Below are positions 39,240-48,904 of a stretch of 64,000 bases of DNA, one piece after another. Every line of letters starts with the position of its first letter. Within the stretch, counting starts at the first letter, position 1. Source of the DNA: a virus; IMG/VR virus record IMGVR_UViG_3300008108_000039, positions 1 to 64,000 of that record, one strand, 5' to 3'. The notes beneath the pieces were generated by a model. That model was given only the letters and a program-made list of their open reading frames with translations, searched no databases and was not told where the DNA came from. A program made the translations under genes and the position numbers.

Positions 39240-39973
39240 TGCGGGTAGGATAAATTTTCATTTTGAAACCAATATACGTTTTTAGAATACTGTTCTTCTC
39301 CCATACAATGGTTAGCATCAGGAGTGTAAGGTAATTCTATTATTCTTGGTTTATCCATAGCATGAGCTATCACTGCTGGAGCTGATAAATTAGCTATCAC
39401 TAAACTTGCTGAATTGATAGCTGTAAACCATTCATCCAATGTTATTACTTTATAAAATTTAATTCTATTGTTATAAGGAAATTCATTATAATCATTTATA
39501 TTAGATGATATAAATAATATATTTTCATCTCCATATTCATCTAAAACACGATCATAAGGAAATGAAGGATTTCTCATTACATTTGCTTTGCGTTGGATTA
39601 ATACTTTTCCTTCTAAATCCGGATTTATTTTACCCCAATTAATCCATTTATATTCTTCATTGATAGGAAAATCAAAAGTTTTACTATATAATTCAGACCA
39701 ACAAGTTTTATATAACCAAGGTGAATTAATATATTGACCTAAATCAATACTTCCTTCTTTTGGACCATCTGATATTAACAATTCATTAATATAACTTTGC
39801 TGCTCTAATATAGGTTTTAATTCAGCATGAGTATTTTGAATACCAAATTCCCAACCAATATCATACATATAAACATTGGCTTTAGTTCCATTATGTTGAC
39901 ATATATGTTTTACAGCAAATAAAGAATGAAGAAAATCTCCTAATCTCCCTCCCATTGAAAAACTACTTACCAT
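39236..39973 (-). CDS. Heptosyltransferase-like (GT9-type) protein, 245 aa
   Basis: Begins VSSFSMGGRLGDFLHSLFAV, the Gly-Asp start typical of GT9, and has SASLVIANLSAPAVIAHAMD, matching the C-terminal nucleotide-sugar site (S/T-P..H-A..). Shorter than usual (about 320-350). Probable sugar transferase. Confidence 0.7.
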   Translation of the reverse strand: MVSSFSMGGRLGDFLHSLFAVKHICQHNGTKANVYMYDIGWEFGIQNTHAELKPILEQQSYINELLISDGPKEGSIDLGQYINSPWLYKTCWSELYSKTFDFPINEEYKWINWGKINPDLEGKVLIQRKANVMRNPSFPYDRVLDEYGDENILFISSNINDYNEFPYNNRIKFYKVITLDEWFTAINSASLVIANLSAPAVIAHAMDKPRIIELPYTPDANHCMGEEQYSKNVYWFQNENLSYPQ

Positions 39974-40214
39974 ACATTTTGGTTGAACCCTGTTTATATA
40001 ATTTTTGTAATTTACCTGTTTCTATCATTTCGTTTAATTTCTCATCTATTTCCTGAATTAAATCAGTGCGATAAGAATTAGCTACATTAGTAATACGTGT
40101 TGCATTTGCAATTTGTGTGTCTGTAGCATCTTTATTTCTTTTAATATCCTCAGCCATCCAAATGCGAATGTTAGTAATGGTGAGTTTATCAATCAAATTT
40201 CCAATTGTATCCAT
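39963..40214 (-). CDS. Small DUF4254-like protein, 83 aa
   Basis: MDTIGNLIDKLTITNIRIWM resembles the start of DUF4254 proteins, found beside glycosyltransferases in Bacteroidota. This copy is short and helical with a basic end. Function unknown. Confidence 0.55.
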   Translation of the reverse strand: MDTIGNLIDKLTITNIRIWMAEDIKRNKDATDTQIANATRITNVANSYRTDLIQEIDEKLNEMIETGKLQKLYKQGSTKMYGK

Positions 40215-40215
40215 A

Positions 40216-41427
40216 TTAACCTATTATTTCAAATTTAGGACAAGGTACTATAAATTTACCTCCCCCATTTAAATATTTTTTTTCTCTTTGAACAAATTCA
40301 TTTATAAAATGCCAAGGTAATACCAACATGTAATCTGGTTTCATTTCTCTAACTGCTTCTTCTGATAATATTGGAATATTAGTTCCAATTGTTTTTAACC
40401 CATATTTGTAAGGAGAACGTTCTGCAATAGCATCAATTAAAGTGTGATCTAAACCAAACCATTGTAATAATGTATTTCCCTTAGTTGAAGCTCCATAACC
40501 ACAAATCTTTTTACCTTTTGCTTTTTCTTCTTTAATAAAATTTACAGTTTGTTCTTTTAACGCTTCAATATTCTTCATAAATTGTTCCCATACCTCAGGA
40601 TTACTAATGTTATAATGAGAATTTTCATATTCAAGTAATGATTGTATTCTAAAATTACAAACATCCCTCAAAGGACCTGTACCAAATGAATTTATATTAG
40701 CTTTATTTTTTTGAACATATACTCTAAAACTACCCCCATTAACATCATTTAAGCTACAATCTACAATTTTTAAATCATGTTTAGCAAATAGTTTTTTAAG
40801 TGAATTTAATGAATAATAATAAGCATGTTCATGACAAATATTATCAAATGCTAACTGTTGCAACATTAATGGGGTATAAGATAATTGTAATACCCAAACA
40901 CCATTATCATCTAATACCTTATTAATATCTTCAACAAATGAGTGGGGATTTATCAAATCGTAAAACATAGCAATTGTAGTAATTACTTTTGCTTTTTTAG
41001 TAGATGCAAAAAGATATGCTCTATGACTAAAATAATCTTGAACAATCATATTAGCCACCTTAGATGATTCAGCTACAAAAGTATCATCAGCTGGGTCTAT
41101 TCCTATTTTATAATATGTATTAGGTACTTGTTTAAGTAAAGTACCATCATTACAAGCAATATCTAACCAAATATCTCCTGTTTGATGTTTTACTCTTGAT
41201 ATAATTTCCCCAACAACATTACTTAATTCTCTAATCATAGTAGTATTAATACCACTTCTATACCAATACTTTCCCCACATAGTATTAGATGGAGCTACTT
41301 CAATTAAACGAGCAGCACCTATACTTTCATCTATTTCTAGATCTAGTCTATATTTTTCTTTACCAATATAATCTTTATCTGATTTTATAAAGTCAGATAC
41401 ATAATGTTTACCTAAGTTTACTATCAT
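40216..41427 (-). CDS. Sugar C-methyltransferase (NovU/TylC3-like)
   Basis: SAM-binding domain at residues about 95-190 (WLDIACNDGTLLKQ). The family signature ICHEHAYYYSLNSLKKLF (about residue 197) carries the catalytic His-Glu-His, and a C-terminal Rossmann domain has KICGYGASTKGNTLLQWFGL. The Cys-rich N-terminal zinc domain of full-length relatives is missing; only YRSGINTTM remains of the linker. It adds a methyl branch to a keto-deoxysugar. Confidence 0.88.
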   Translation of the reverse strand: MIVNLGKHYVSDFIKSDKDYIGKEKYRLDLEIDESIGAARLIEVAPSNTMWGKYWYRSGINTTMIRELSNVVGEIISRVKHQTGDIWLDIACNDGTLLKQVPNTYYKIGIDPADDTFVAESSKVANMIVQDYFSHRAYLFASTKKAKVITTIAMFYDLINPHSFVEDINKVLDDNGVWVLQLSYTPLMLQQLAFDNICHEHAYYYSLNSLKKLFAKHDLKIVDCSLNDVNGGSFRVYVQKNKANINSFGTGPLRDVCNFRIQSLLEYENSHYNISNPEVWEQFMKNIEALKEQTVNFIKEEKAKGKKICGYGASTKGNTLLQWFGLDHTLIDAIAERSPYKYGLKTIGTNIPILSEEAVREMKPDYMLVLPWHFINEFVQREKKYLNGGGKFIVPCPKFEIIG

Positions 41428-42395
41428 TGTTGTAATAATTTTATATCGTTTTTAACCATTTTTGAAATCATTTCACTAAATGATGTTTTAGGTTCCCATC
41501 CTAATTTTTGTTTTGCTTTAGAAGCATCTCCTTTTAAAACATCTACTTCTGCAGGTCTAAAAAATTTTTCATCTTTAATTACATACTTAGACCAATCATC
41601 AATTCCTATAGTTTTAAATGATTCATTTAATAAATCTCTAATACTATGAGTTACACCTGTCGCTAAAACATAATCATCAGGTTCATCTTGTTGTAACATT
41701 AGCCACATTCCTTCTACATAATCAGGAGCATATCCCCAATCTCTAATAGCTTCTAAATTACCTAATGCTAGGTTTTCAGACATACCTAAATAAATTTTAG
41801 CTACACCGTAAGTTACTTTTCTTGTAACAAATTGCTTACCACGTCTTTCAGATTCATGATTAAATAAAATACCACTACAGTTATACATTCCGTAAGACTC
41901 TCTATAATTTTTACAAATCCAATGACCATATAATTTAGCTACACCATATGGAGAACGAGGATAAAATGGAGTAGTTTCTTTAGCTGGATTTTCAACCATT
42001 TTTCCAAACATTTCAGATGATGATGCTTGATAAAATCTAATGTTTGATTTTTTATATTCTCGAATAGCTTCAAGCATCCTTAAAACACCTACACCAGTTG
42101 TATTAGCTATTACTTCAGGAGTACCCCAACTATCTTCCACAAGTGATTGTGAAGCTAAATTATATATTTCGTCAGGATCTGATTCTTTAATACATCTAAC
42201 TAATGAATTTTGATCAGCTAAATCCCCCTTAAGAATATTTACTTTACCTATTAAATGAGCAGTATTCGTTCTATCTTCATTTGCTTTACGTCTTTCCATT
42301 CCAAATACTTCATACCCTTTAGATAACAAAAAATCACATAGATGACTACCATCCATCCCATTGAAACCAGTTACTAATGCCCTTTTTTTACTCAT
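41424..42395 (-). CDS. gmd: GDP-mannose 4,6-dehydratase
   Basis: NADP-binding VTGFNGMDGSHLCDFL (residues 8-23) with ERRKANEDRT for NADP, FYQASSSEMFGKMVENPAKE with Ser-Glu, Y-x3-K in RSPYGVAKLYGHW, and LFNHESERRGKQFVTRKVTY, which is diagnostic for Gmd. 323 residues. Produces GDP-4-keto-6-deoxy-D-mannose, a plausible substrate for the dehydrase overlapping its start. Confidence 0.96.
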   Translation of the reverse strand: MSKKRALVTGFNGMDGSHLCDFLLSKGYEVFGMERRKANEDRTNTAHLIGKVNILKGDLADQNSLVRCIKESDPDEIYNLASQSLVEDSWGTPEVIANTTGVGVLRMLEAIREYKKSNIRFYQASSSEMFGKMVENPAKETTPFYPRSPYGVAKLYGHWICKNYRESYGMYNCSGILFNHESERRGKQFVTRKVTYGVAKIYLGMSENLALGNLEAIRDWGYAPDYVEGMWLMLQQDEPDDYVLATGVTHSIRDLLNESFKTIGIDDWSKYVIKDEKFFRPAEVDVLKGDASKAKQKLGWEPKTSFSEMISKMVKNDIKLLQQ

Positions 42396-43704
42396 ATTGT
42401 TTTATAAATTTATCTAAAATGGTTTCTATATAATCTGTTTTTTCCTTATTAATTACAGGTGATGTTCCTAAAAAGAATGTATCTGTAGTTACTTTCCTAG
42501 CTACAGGATATAATTCAATTATATCTTTAGGGTTAGCTAAATGTGTATAAGCAGGTTGTAACATAATATTACCTGCAAAATAAGGTCGTGTTTGTATTTT
42601 ATTTGCTTCAAAAAACTTACAAATATCAGAACGTTTAAATGGAGCATCATCTTTAACAGTTACTGGGAACGCAAACCAATCAACATCTGCTCCAGGTTGT
42701 GCTTTATGTAAATGAAAATATTGTTCATATCTGCTAAAAGCTGTAAATAAGTTTTTATAATTTTCTCTACGCTTAATACCTATTTCTTCTAATTTTCCCA
42801 TTTGAACTAAGCCAATAGATGCTTGTAATTCAATTGGTTTTAGATTATACCCTATTTCTTCATAAACGTATTTGTGATCAAATATATCATTGGGTAATGC
42901 GGGAAGCCAATTATTAAAGCGACAATCACAAGTTCCATTTTCAAGTAAATTTTGTTTACCTACACAATAACATCCTCTACCCCATTCTCTAAAACTACGA
43001 ACAATACGTTCTGTTTCTATATCATTCATAGCTACAAATCCACCTTCACCCATTGTGATATGATGAGCTGGATAAAATGAACAACTAGCCATTTTACCAA
43101 ATGATCCTAGTGGTTTACTATCAAATGTAGTTCCTAGAGCATCACAACAATCTTCTAATAGAATTAAATTATATTTTTTAATTATTCCCATTAAACGATG
43201 CATATTAGGTGGATTTCCTAATACATGAGCAAAAGTAATAATTTTTGCATCTGGGTTGTTACGGCATGCTTGTTCTACTTGGTCTAAATCTAAATTTAAT
43301 GTTTCTAATTCAATATCAACAAATATAGGAGTAAATCCTACTTGTAATATAGGATTAATTGTAGTTGGAAAACCAGCTATGGGAGTAATTACTTTAGTAC
43401 CTTTAGGTAAATTTAAACCACGTTTAGAAGTTAAAGCTAACATCATTAATAAATTAGCACTTGAACCACTATTTGTTAATATACCATATTCTTTACCAAA
43501 CAATTTAGGAAATTTACGTTCAAATTTAATTGCTTCTGCTCCTAATACTAACCATTCACCTAACAATGTTTTAACAGCTGCTACGTATTCAGCTGAAGAA
43601 AAATAAGGTCCAGCATATTGAACCCAATCCTTACCAGCTTCCCATGTTTTATCAGCATGTTTTTTGCTAATATATTCTTCTACCAATTTTAGAATATCTT
43701 GCAT
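42388..43704 (-). CDS. rfbH: RfbH/DdhC-type sugar 3-dehydrase (PLP and Fe-S)
   Basis: DegT/DnrJ/EryC1 fold with His in place of the PLP Lys: SFYPAHHITMGEGG (about residue 214), the mark of the 3-dehydrases E1 and ColD that remove the C3 hydroxyl. Cysteines for a 2Fe-2S cluster follow in REWGRGCYCVGKQ and NGTCDCRFN (about 242-262), which points to the E1 (CDP-hexulose-3-dehydrase) type rather than ColD. Active-site Asp in LEDCCDALG. 438 residues. Its reductase partner is not seen here. Adjacent to gmd with an 8-nt overlap. Confidence 0.92.
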   Translation of the reverse strand: MQDILKLVEEYISKKHADKTWEAGKDWVQYAGPYFSSAEYVAAVKTLLGEWLVLGAEAIKFERKFPKLFGKEYGILTNSGSSANLLMMLALTSKRGLNLPKGTKVITPIAGFPTTINPILQVGFTPIFVDIELETLNLDLDQVEQACRNNPDAKIITFAHVLGNPPNMHRLMGIIKKYNLILLEDCCDALGTTFDSKPLGSFGKMASCSFYPAHHITMGEGGFVAMNDIETERIVRSFREWGRGCYCVGKQNLLENGTCDCRFNNWLPALPNDIFDHKYVYEEIGYNLKPIELQASIGLVQMGKLEEIGIKRRENYKNLFTAFSRYEQYFHLHKAQPGADVDWFAFPVTVKDDAPFKRSDICKFFEANKIQTRPYFAGNIMLQPAYTHLANPKDIIELYPVARKVTTDTFFLGTSPVINKEKTDYIETILDKFIKQYE

Positions 43705-44516
43705 TAGATTATTTCATTTAATTTAAATATTTCTGTAATGCTATCAATTATATTTTGTTCGTAATCAACATAATTAAGAGCTAATTTATAATTATCATTA
43801 ATAATATCTAAACGTTCATTGTAATAATTTTCATCTAGTTGATTTACTTTAACTATCAATTCATCAATATTATTAAATATAATAATTCCTTCTGGCCTAA
43901 AAAAATTAGATATTGATGTACATCCCCAATATACCGGAATGGTTTTTAATAAAAAACAGTCTAATATTTTTTCTGTAAAGTATCCATTATGTGAAGTATT
44001 TTCTATAGCTACTCCAAACATTGAATTACCAAATACTTCTTCTTTACCTATTCTAGCTTTTTCAATATTGTGTCTATCTCCATATGTAGCATAAAAATTA
44101 GTAGGTATTTTTATTTCATTTTTTCTATCTAATAATTCGTGTCTTAATGATTGACCGTGTGTTTTCAATAAAGTGCCTCTTAAATGAGATAACTCAAAAC
44201 GTTTTTCATGTGGTTGTTCATATTGAAAAGGTTTAAACCAAGTATGTCCAAAAGGTAAAAACACAGCATTTTCACAATTGTTTATTACCTTATCATCCCA
44301 TGTTAATATACATGAAAATAAATGTTTATTGGTAATAGCCCAATCATGTAATCCAAAATATTCATTTGGTTCCTGAAGTACTAATACATTAATATCAGAT
44401 AATTCTTCTGATTTTTCAGGTATAGCATCTACAAATAAAGAAAAATCTATATGTTCAAGATGTGATAATTTTTTTCTGAATATTTCTATATCGAAGTAAT
44501 TAACTTTTAATTTCAT
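43704..44516 (-). CDS. Family 10-like (fucosyltransferase-type) glycosyltransferase
   Basis: Contains the GT10 signature: FGVAIENTSHNGYFTEKILD followed by KTIPVYWGCTSISNFF (about residues 160-195), the GDP-sugar binding part. 270 residues, short for the family. A GDP-sugar donor fits the neighbouring gmd. Confidence 0.85.
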   Translation of the reverse strand: MKLKVNYFDIEIFRKKLSHLEHIDFSLFVDAIPEKSEELSDINVLVLQEPNEYFGLHDWAITNKHLFSCILTWDDKVINNCENAVFLPFGHTWFKPFQYEQPHEKRFELSHLRGTLLKTHGQSLRHELLDRKNEIKIPTNFYATYGDRHNIEKARIGKEEVFGNSMFGVAIENTSHNGYFTEKILDCFLLKTIPVYWGCTSISNFFRPEGIIIFNNIDELIVKVNQLDENYYNERLDIINDNYKLALNYVDYEQNIIDSITEIFKLNEII

Positions 44517-45139
44517 AATGTGCTATAATAATTGTTTTGTTTTTCTTGTCTTTCTATTGTTTTAGGATGGATTAAACATAATTCATCAAGTGGGGGAAAA
44601 CTAGTTAGTAAATTATATCCTTGCAACACTTCATGTACTTTATTTTTCCAAGTTATATTTCCATTATTTTTCCAAATGCGCCACTGAAAGTCAGGAAAGT
44701 TTACTCTATTATTTTCTACTATCCATCCCCATTTTTGGATATGTTCTTTAGTTAAACCTTCTACTGTATTAATTCTAGGGACTAAAAAAACATCTGTATC
44801 AGAATTATGTTCTAATATAATAGGTAAATTTACTATTAAATCAACATGAGGATATTCATCTGCATCAATTTGGAATATATAATCTCTAGTACAATGTTTA
44901 CTTAAATTGTTTTTAAATAAAGCAAAATCATTATTTAATGGATACCATATTCTATGATATTCATAAGATGTATTAACATTATATTTTTCTGCTACTAGTT
45001 TTACTTCTGATGTAGCTGTAGTATCTAATTGGACTACAATTTCATCTTCAGGACGAATATATTTGTTTAATAAATCTAATAAACGTTCTAATTCAACATG
45101 TTCATTACATGCTGTAATCGCATAACTAATTGAAGGCAT
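44513..45139 (-). CDS. Family 2 glycosyltransferase, 208 aa
   Basis: GT-A fold start ISYAITACNEHVELERLLDL, then a metal site D-x-D in IFQIDADEYPHVD (about residue 92) and a WRIWKNNGNITWKNKVHEVL acceptor region. Short single-domain transferase, first transferase after the GT4 pair. Confidence 0.85.
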   Translation of the reverse strand: MPSISYAITACNEHVELERLLDLLNKYIRPEDEIVVQLDTTATSEVKLVAEKYNVNTSYEYHRIWYPLNNDFALFKNNLSKHCTRDYIFQIDADEYPHVDLIVNLPIILEHNSDTDVFLVPRINTVEGLTKEHIQKWGWIVENNRVNFPDFQWRIWKNNGNITWKNKVHEVLQGYNLLTSFPPLDELCLIHPKTIERQEKQNNYYSTL

Positions 45140-45143
45140 AACA

Positions 45144-45536
45144 TTATATTTGATTGAAATATCCTATATATTCAAGAGCATCCATAAATTCATTTTGCTC
45201 ATATTCTTTTTTAGTTGTCATATCTGCTTTTCCATCTCGGGCTTGTACAGCAGACCATTTCCAATCATCTACTGATGTTCCCTCAGCAAATACCATTGAT
45301 TTATCTTCTAACATTACACTATTGGGATACCAATATTTACCCTCTCCATCTTTATACCTTAAAGCTATATATAATTCAGGTAGAGCAAATTCCATTTCTT
45401 CAACATTTTTATCTGTAATGGTATTATTGGAAGTAAATCCACATCCCATACAAATCCAAATAATTACTCTACCATCTGTTATTTCGCTACAGGCGTTTCC
45501 ACCACATTTAGCACATGTTATAAGTGATTCTTTCAT
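45144..45536 (-). CDS. Zinc-ribbon protein, 130 aa
   Basis: N-terminal four-Cys zinc ribbon (ITCAKCGGNACSE and IWICMGCGFTS), then a beta-rich domain with YWYPNSVMLEDKSMVFAEGT and DDWKWSAVQ. Similar zinc-ribbon proteins occur in T4-like cyanophages, with no known role. Sits within the glycan operon. Confidence 0.75.
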   Translation of the reverse strand: MKESLITCAKCGGNACSEITDGRVIIWICMGCGFTSNNTITDKNVEEMEFALPELYIALRYKDGEGKYWYPNSVMLEDKSMVFAEGTSVDDWKWSAVQARDGKADMTTKKEYEQNEFMDALEYIGYFNQI

Positions 45537-45592
45537 AATTTAATGTGTTATTTTGAAAAATATATATTACTCCACCTGTATTATTTGTCATT

Positions 45593-45907
45593 CTAGTATA
45601 TTTGTTTTTCTAAATCATCATTTTCTACGGAATATTGTTTTTTTAAATCTTCTACTATTATTTTATCAATTTTTTCTATAGCTTCTTTTGATAAATTCTT
45701 TCTAGCTATAATATCAAAAGGATTATTTTCAAATTGTAATGACTTAGCAAAGTCATAAGGATCAGTAGGATTTAATATTAAAGCTCTAATAACAGGATTA
45801 CAACTTACTTTATTCTGTACAGCTTCTTCTACTAATTTTTTAAATCTTTTGTTTTGTTGTTTATATTGTTGTCTTTTTTCAATCCAACTTTTAATAAATT
45901 TAAACAT
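45593..45907 (-). CDS. Hypothetical protein, 104 aa
   Basis: Basic, helical N-terminus (MFKFIKSWIEKRQQYKQQNK) and an acidic C-terminus. No domain. Between two sugar-related genes. Confidence 0.65.
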   Translation of the reverse strand: MFKFIKSWIEKRQQYKQQNKRFKKLVEEAVQNKVSCNPVIRALILNPTDPYDFAKSLQFENNPFDIIARKNLSKEAIEKIDKIIVEDLKKQYSVENDDLEKQIY

Positions 45908-45909
45908 TG

Positions 45910-47205
45910 TTATTCAGTTTTTAATTTAGGTAATTCTATTTTCTTTAATTGAGGTAATTTAAATTGAGTTTGTTTTGGGACTTTAGCATCTAAAATAGCA
46001 TCTAATTTTTCAGCCATTTTATCTAAACTAAATTCAGTACGTGAACGATAAGCTTGTCTTTTAGCTCCTTCATTATATTTTTTATAATTTTTATAAATTT
46101 CTTCTAAAGCATCAGATCCTTCTTTTTCACCTACTGTAAACCACTGTGATTCAGATAAAATCATATTTTGTACTACAGCAGAAGGGTGAACTTGAGTTAA
46201 TGCACCTCCTACTAATGGAGTAAAATCAGGATCTAAGAAATCTAAATGAGCACTCCAAGCTGAGGCCAGTACTGGTTTTTGAGATAATGTAGCTTCAAGT
46301 AATGGCCTACCATAACCTTCACCTTTAGTAAATGACACGTGTGTCTTAATTTTAGGATGATTGTACAGTTCATTTATTTCTTCATCACTAAATTCTCCAT
46401 GAAGTAAATAAATTGATGGTAGTTTTCCTTTTACTGAGTTTTGAATAGCTCTAATTTTATCTAACATTTCTTCTCTATCCATAACACATGGAGTTGCAGA
46501 TTGTGTTTTTAAAATTAAAGCAGGTTGTTTAGGTTTATTTTTAAATGTTTCAAGAAATATTCTTACTAATCCAGATACATTTTTTCTATCTTCATTCATT
46601 TCACCTTGCAACCAATGTCCTACAAATAAGAAAGCATATTCTTCAGGAATTTCATCTATAAATTCAAATAATTCTTTATTTTTGAATTCTTCAATTTTTT
46701 TATAAATGTTTGTATTAACACCTTCAAATAATACTTCTACTGGTGCTTTTAATTCTATAAGTGATTCTACTTGTCCTGTTTGTTGATTACGTTTTTCAAA
46801 TTTAGAGTTTTGGAATACTTTTTTAGCATGCTCCGATGATACTAAGGTTAAATTCATTCTATTTACTCCTTCAATCCAACTAGGATCACATAAGGTAGTT
46901 TCAATACCTGCTGTCATACCTATATTAAACTTACCTACCTGTTGAAATTCATTAGGTACTGTTATTTGCATCCAAATATCAGGTTGTTTTGGTAGTTGAT
47001 TATTTACCATAATACATGATGCTATTTTTTCATGATCTGGATTTCCTGGTTTTAAAAAACCAAATGGTGTGTTTCCCCATCTTTGAGGTAATACTTTTAC
47101 ATCATATTTGTTTGTATTAATGATAGATAATACTACATCTCTTGAGCGTGCGCCATATCCACTGAATGTATCAATAGGGCAACTTATAACGAATAATGGT
47201 TTCAT
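45910..47205 (-). CDS. Family 4 glycosyltransferase, 431 aa
   Basis: GT-B fold: N-terminal PIDTFSGYGARSRDVVLSII, and the C-terminal donor site SFTKGEGYGRPLLEATLSQK with the E-x7-E arrangement, then PVLASAWSAHLDF. The Lys/Pro-rich tail is LPQLKKIELPKLK. One of two adjacent GT4 enzymes likely building the same glycan. Confidence 0.9.
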   Translation of the reverse strand: MKPLFVISCPIDTFSGYGARSRDVVLSIINTNKYDVKVLPQRWGNTPFGFLKPGNPDHEKIASCIMVNNQLPKQPDIWMQITVPNEFQQVGKFNIGMTAGIETTLCDPSWIEGVNRMNLTLVSSEHAKKVFQNSKFEKRNQQTGQVESLIELKAPVEVLFEGVNTNIYKKIEEFKNKELFEFIDEIPEEYAFLFVGHWLQGEMNEDRKNVSGLVRIFLETFKNKPKQPALILKTQSATPCVMDREEMLDKIRAIQNSVKGKLPSIYLLHGEFSDEEINELYNHPKIKTHVSFTKGEGYGRPLLEATLSQKPVLASAWSAHLDFLDPDFTPLVGGALTQVHPSAVVQNMILSESQWFTVGEKEGSDALEEIYKNYKKYNEGAKRQAYRSRTEFSLDKMAEKLDAILDAKVPKQTQFKLPQLKKIELPKLKTE

Positions 47206-47206
47206 A

Positions 47207-48667
47207 TTATTTTGCGATAACGTGTTTTACAAAATGTTTTGGTTGTTTAAGTGATTCAACAGGAATAAATTCAAATTGGTATCTTGGTGTCCATTTTTCA
47301 AAAGTTTCATCAATAGCACTAATTACATTTTTAGACATCCATCTAGCTGATTCCATTGATTCATCTGATGTAACCCATTCACGAGCAGCTTTACATTGTT
47401 CCTCATATACTTCAGGAGTTTCTATTTTAGTTTTATATAAAGCCATTATTTGATCAGCTATATCAAATGGTTCAGCTCTATCATCGAATATATAAGGTGT
47501 AGGAGGAGAACCAACTAAAGATAAATTAGATGGAAATACGGGATAAGCCCATTTACCATGTTTTTTATATTTGCCTCTATGATTTGAACCAAATTCTTCT
47601 GTAAATTGAATCCATTTACCATTTTCATCTTCAAAACGCATTTGATCTTGCATACCACCTGTTACAGTAGCAATAATTGGTTTTCCACACATCATTGCTT
47701 CAGTTAATGATAATCCCCAACCTTCATTAGATGAAACTAAGGCACAACCATCAGTAGCATTATAAAGTAAATTCATAATATTAGCTGGATATCTTCCTTG
47801 GTCAAATATAATTTGAGCTCGTTCATCATATCCAAATAGATTATCTTTTACGGCTTGTAAATCAGTTCCATTATCATCTACTACTTGGGTATGGAGTACT
47901 AAAGCACATTTTTTAGCTTGTTCATCTGTTAATTTGTCAATGAATATCTTCCAAGCTAATACTAGATCAGGTACAGATTTACGGCGGATGTTACGCGCAT
48001 TATATAGTAGAGTAAAATCATACTTTTTTTCTCCATACAATTGCTTTTTAAATTCTTCCAAAGTTAAATACTCAGTTTTATCTTTAGTAATAGGAAAAAA
48101 TATTTCTTCATTAATTCCGTGAGGAACATATTTAATTACTTTTTCAGCTGATAATTCAACTCCTAATACCGATCTATTTATGTTTTCTGTTTGTTTACTA
48201 ATTGCAAGTAAGGCATCACATGATTCATAAAATGATTTATTATACATTGGGTAAGGTAAATCATCCCAAATATTTAAATAAATAATAGGTATTTGTTTTC
48301 TAATCTCATACTCCATTTGAAATAACCAAATCCAATATCTAGGATCAGTAAACATCATAATAGCATCGGGACGTTCCATTTGTATTAGTTGTCTAACAAT
48401 TTCTGGGCTGCCATAACCATCTGTAGGATATAAAAATACACTAGCATCTTCAATACTAGCTATTTTATTGGTGTCTGCGTTTAGATCAAATTTTTGACCT
48501 TTATCAGGGTGAGTAATAGCACCTCCTAAATTTACCCAATTATAGTGATGTGCTGTACCTAAAACGATTTCTCTAGCCATAGTGGAAACACCACTTGTCA
48601 TTCGGATATCGTCACATAGTAATAGGATTTTTTTGCGTTGAGCTTGTGGAATATAACCTTCTTTCAT
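47207..48667 (-). CDS. Family 4 glycosyltransferase, 486 aa
   Basis: GT-B fold with LLCDDIRMTSGVSTMAREIV at the start and donor site VSSNEGWGLSLTEAMMCGKP followed by IIATVTGGMQDQMRF. Near the front of the glycan operon, so probably an early step or a separate target such as a virion protein or DNA. Confidence 0.9.
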   Translation of the reverse strand: MKEGYIPQAQRKKILLLCDDIRMTSGVSTMAREIVLGTAHHYNWVNLGGAITHPDKGQKFDLNADTNKIASIEDASVFLYPTDGYGSPEIVRQLIQMERPDAIMMFTDPRYWIWLFQMEYEIRKQIPIIYLNIWDDLPYPMYNKSFYESCDALLAISKQTENINRSVLGVELSAEKVIKYVPHGINEEIFFPITKDKTEYLTLEEFKKQLYGEKKYDFTLLYNARNIRRKSVPDLVLAWKIFIDKLTDEQAKKCALVLHTQVVDDNGTDLQAVKDNLFGYDERAQIIFDQGRYPANIMNLLYNATDGCALVSSNEGWGLSLTEAMMCGKPIIATVTGGMQDQMRFEDENGKWIQFTEEFGSNHRGKYKKHGKWAYPVFPSNLSLVGSPPTPYIFDDRAEPFDIADQIMALYKTKIETPEVYEEQCKAAREWVTSDESMESARWMSKNVISAIDETFEKWTPRYQFEFIPVESLKQPKHFVKHVIAK

Positions 48668-48674
48668 AACGTTA

Positions 48675-48875
48675 TTATTCTGTTTCTTTTTTTAATGTTG
48701 TGTCTAATTGATTATGGATTTGTTTTCTAAATTCATCATTTGTTAGGTATAAGAACATAGCACGTTCTGTTAATTTTTGAACGCTAAATTTGTACTTAAC
48801 ACAGGCAATTTTGAATTGTTCAAACAAATCCTCAGGGATTTTTACACTTGTAAGTTGCATGTTTGATTTTGCCAT
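48675..48875 (-). CDS. Ribbon-helix-helix-like DNA-binding protein, 66 aa
   Basis: Short beta strand TSVKIPEDLFEQFKIACVKY and a second helix FSVQKLTERAMFLYL match the Arc/MetJ pattern. It directly precedes the glycan operon and could regulate it. No operator was identified. Confidence 0.6.
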   Translation of the reverse strand: MAKSNMQLTSVKIPEDLFEQFKIACVKYKFSVQKLTERAMFLYLTNDEFRKQIHNQLDTTLKKETE

Positions 48876-48904
48876 AATATATTATTTGATATAAATATAT
48901 ACAA

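Noticed and set aside
43256-43606. 116-codon plus-strand frame opposite the RfbH-like gene
   Set aside because: Antisense shadow of a well-supported enzyme.
45154-45543. 129-codon plus-strand frame opposite the zinc-ribbon gene
   Set aside because: Complement of a gene with conserved Cys motifs; all accepted genes are on the minus strand.
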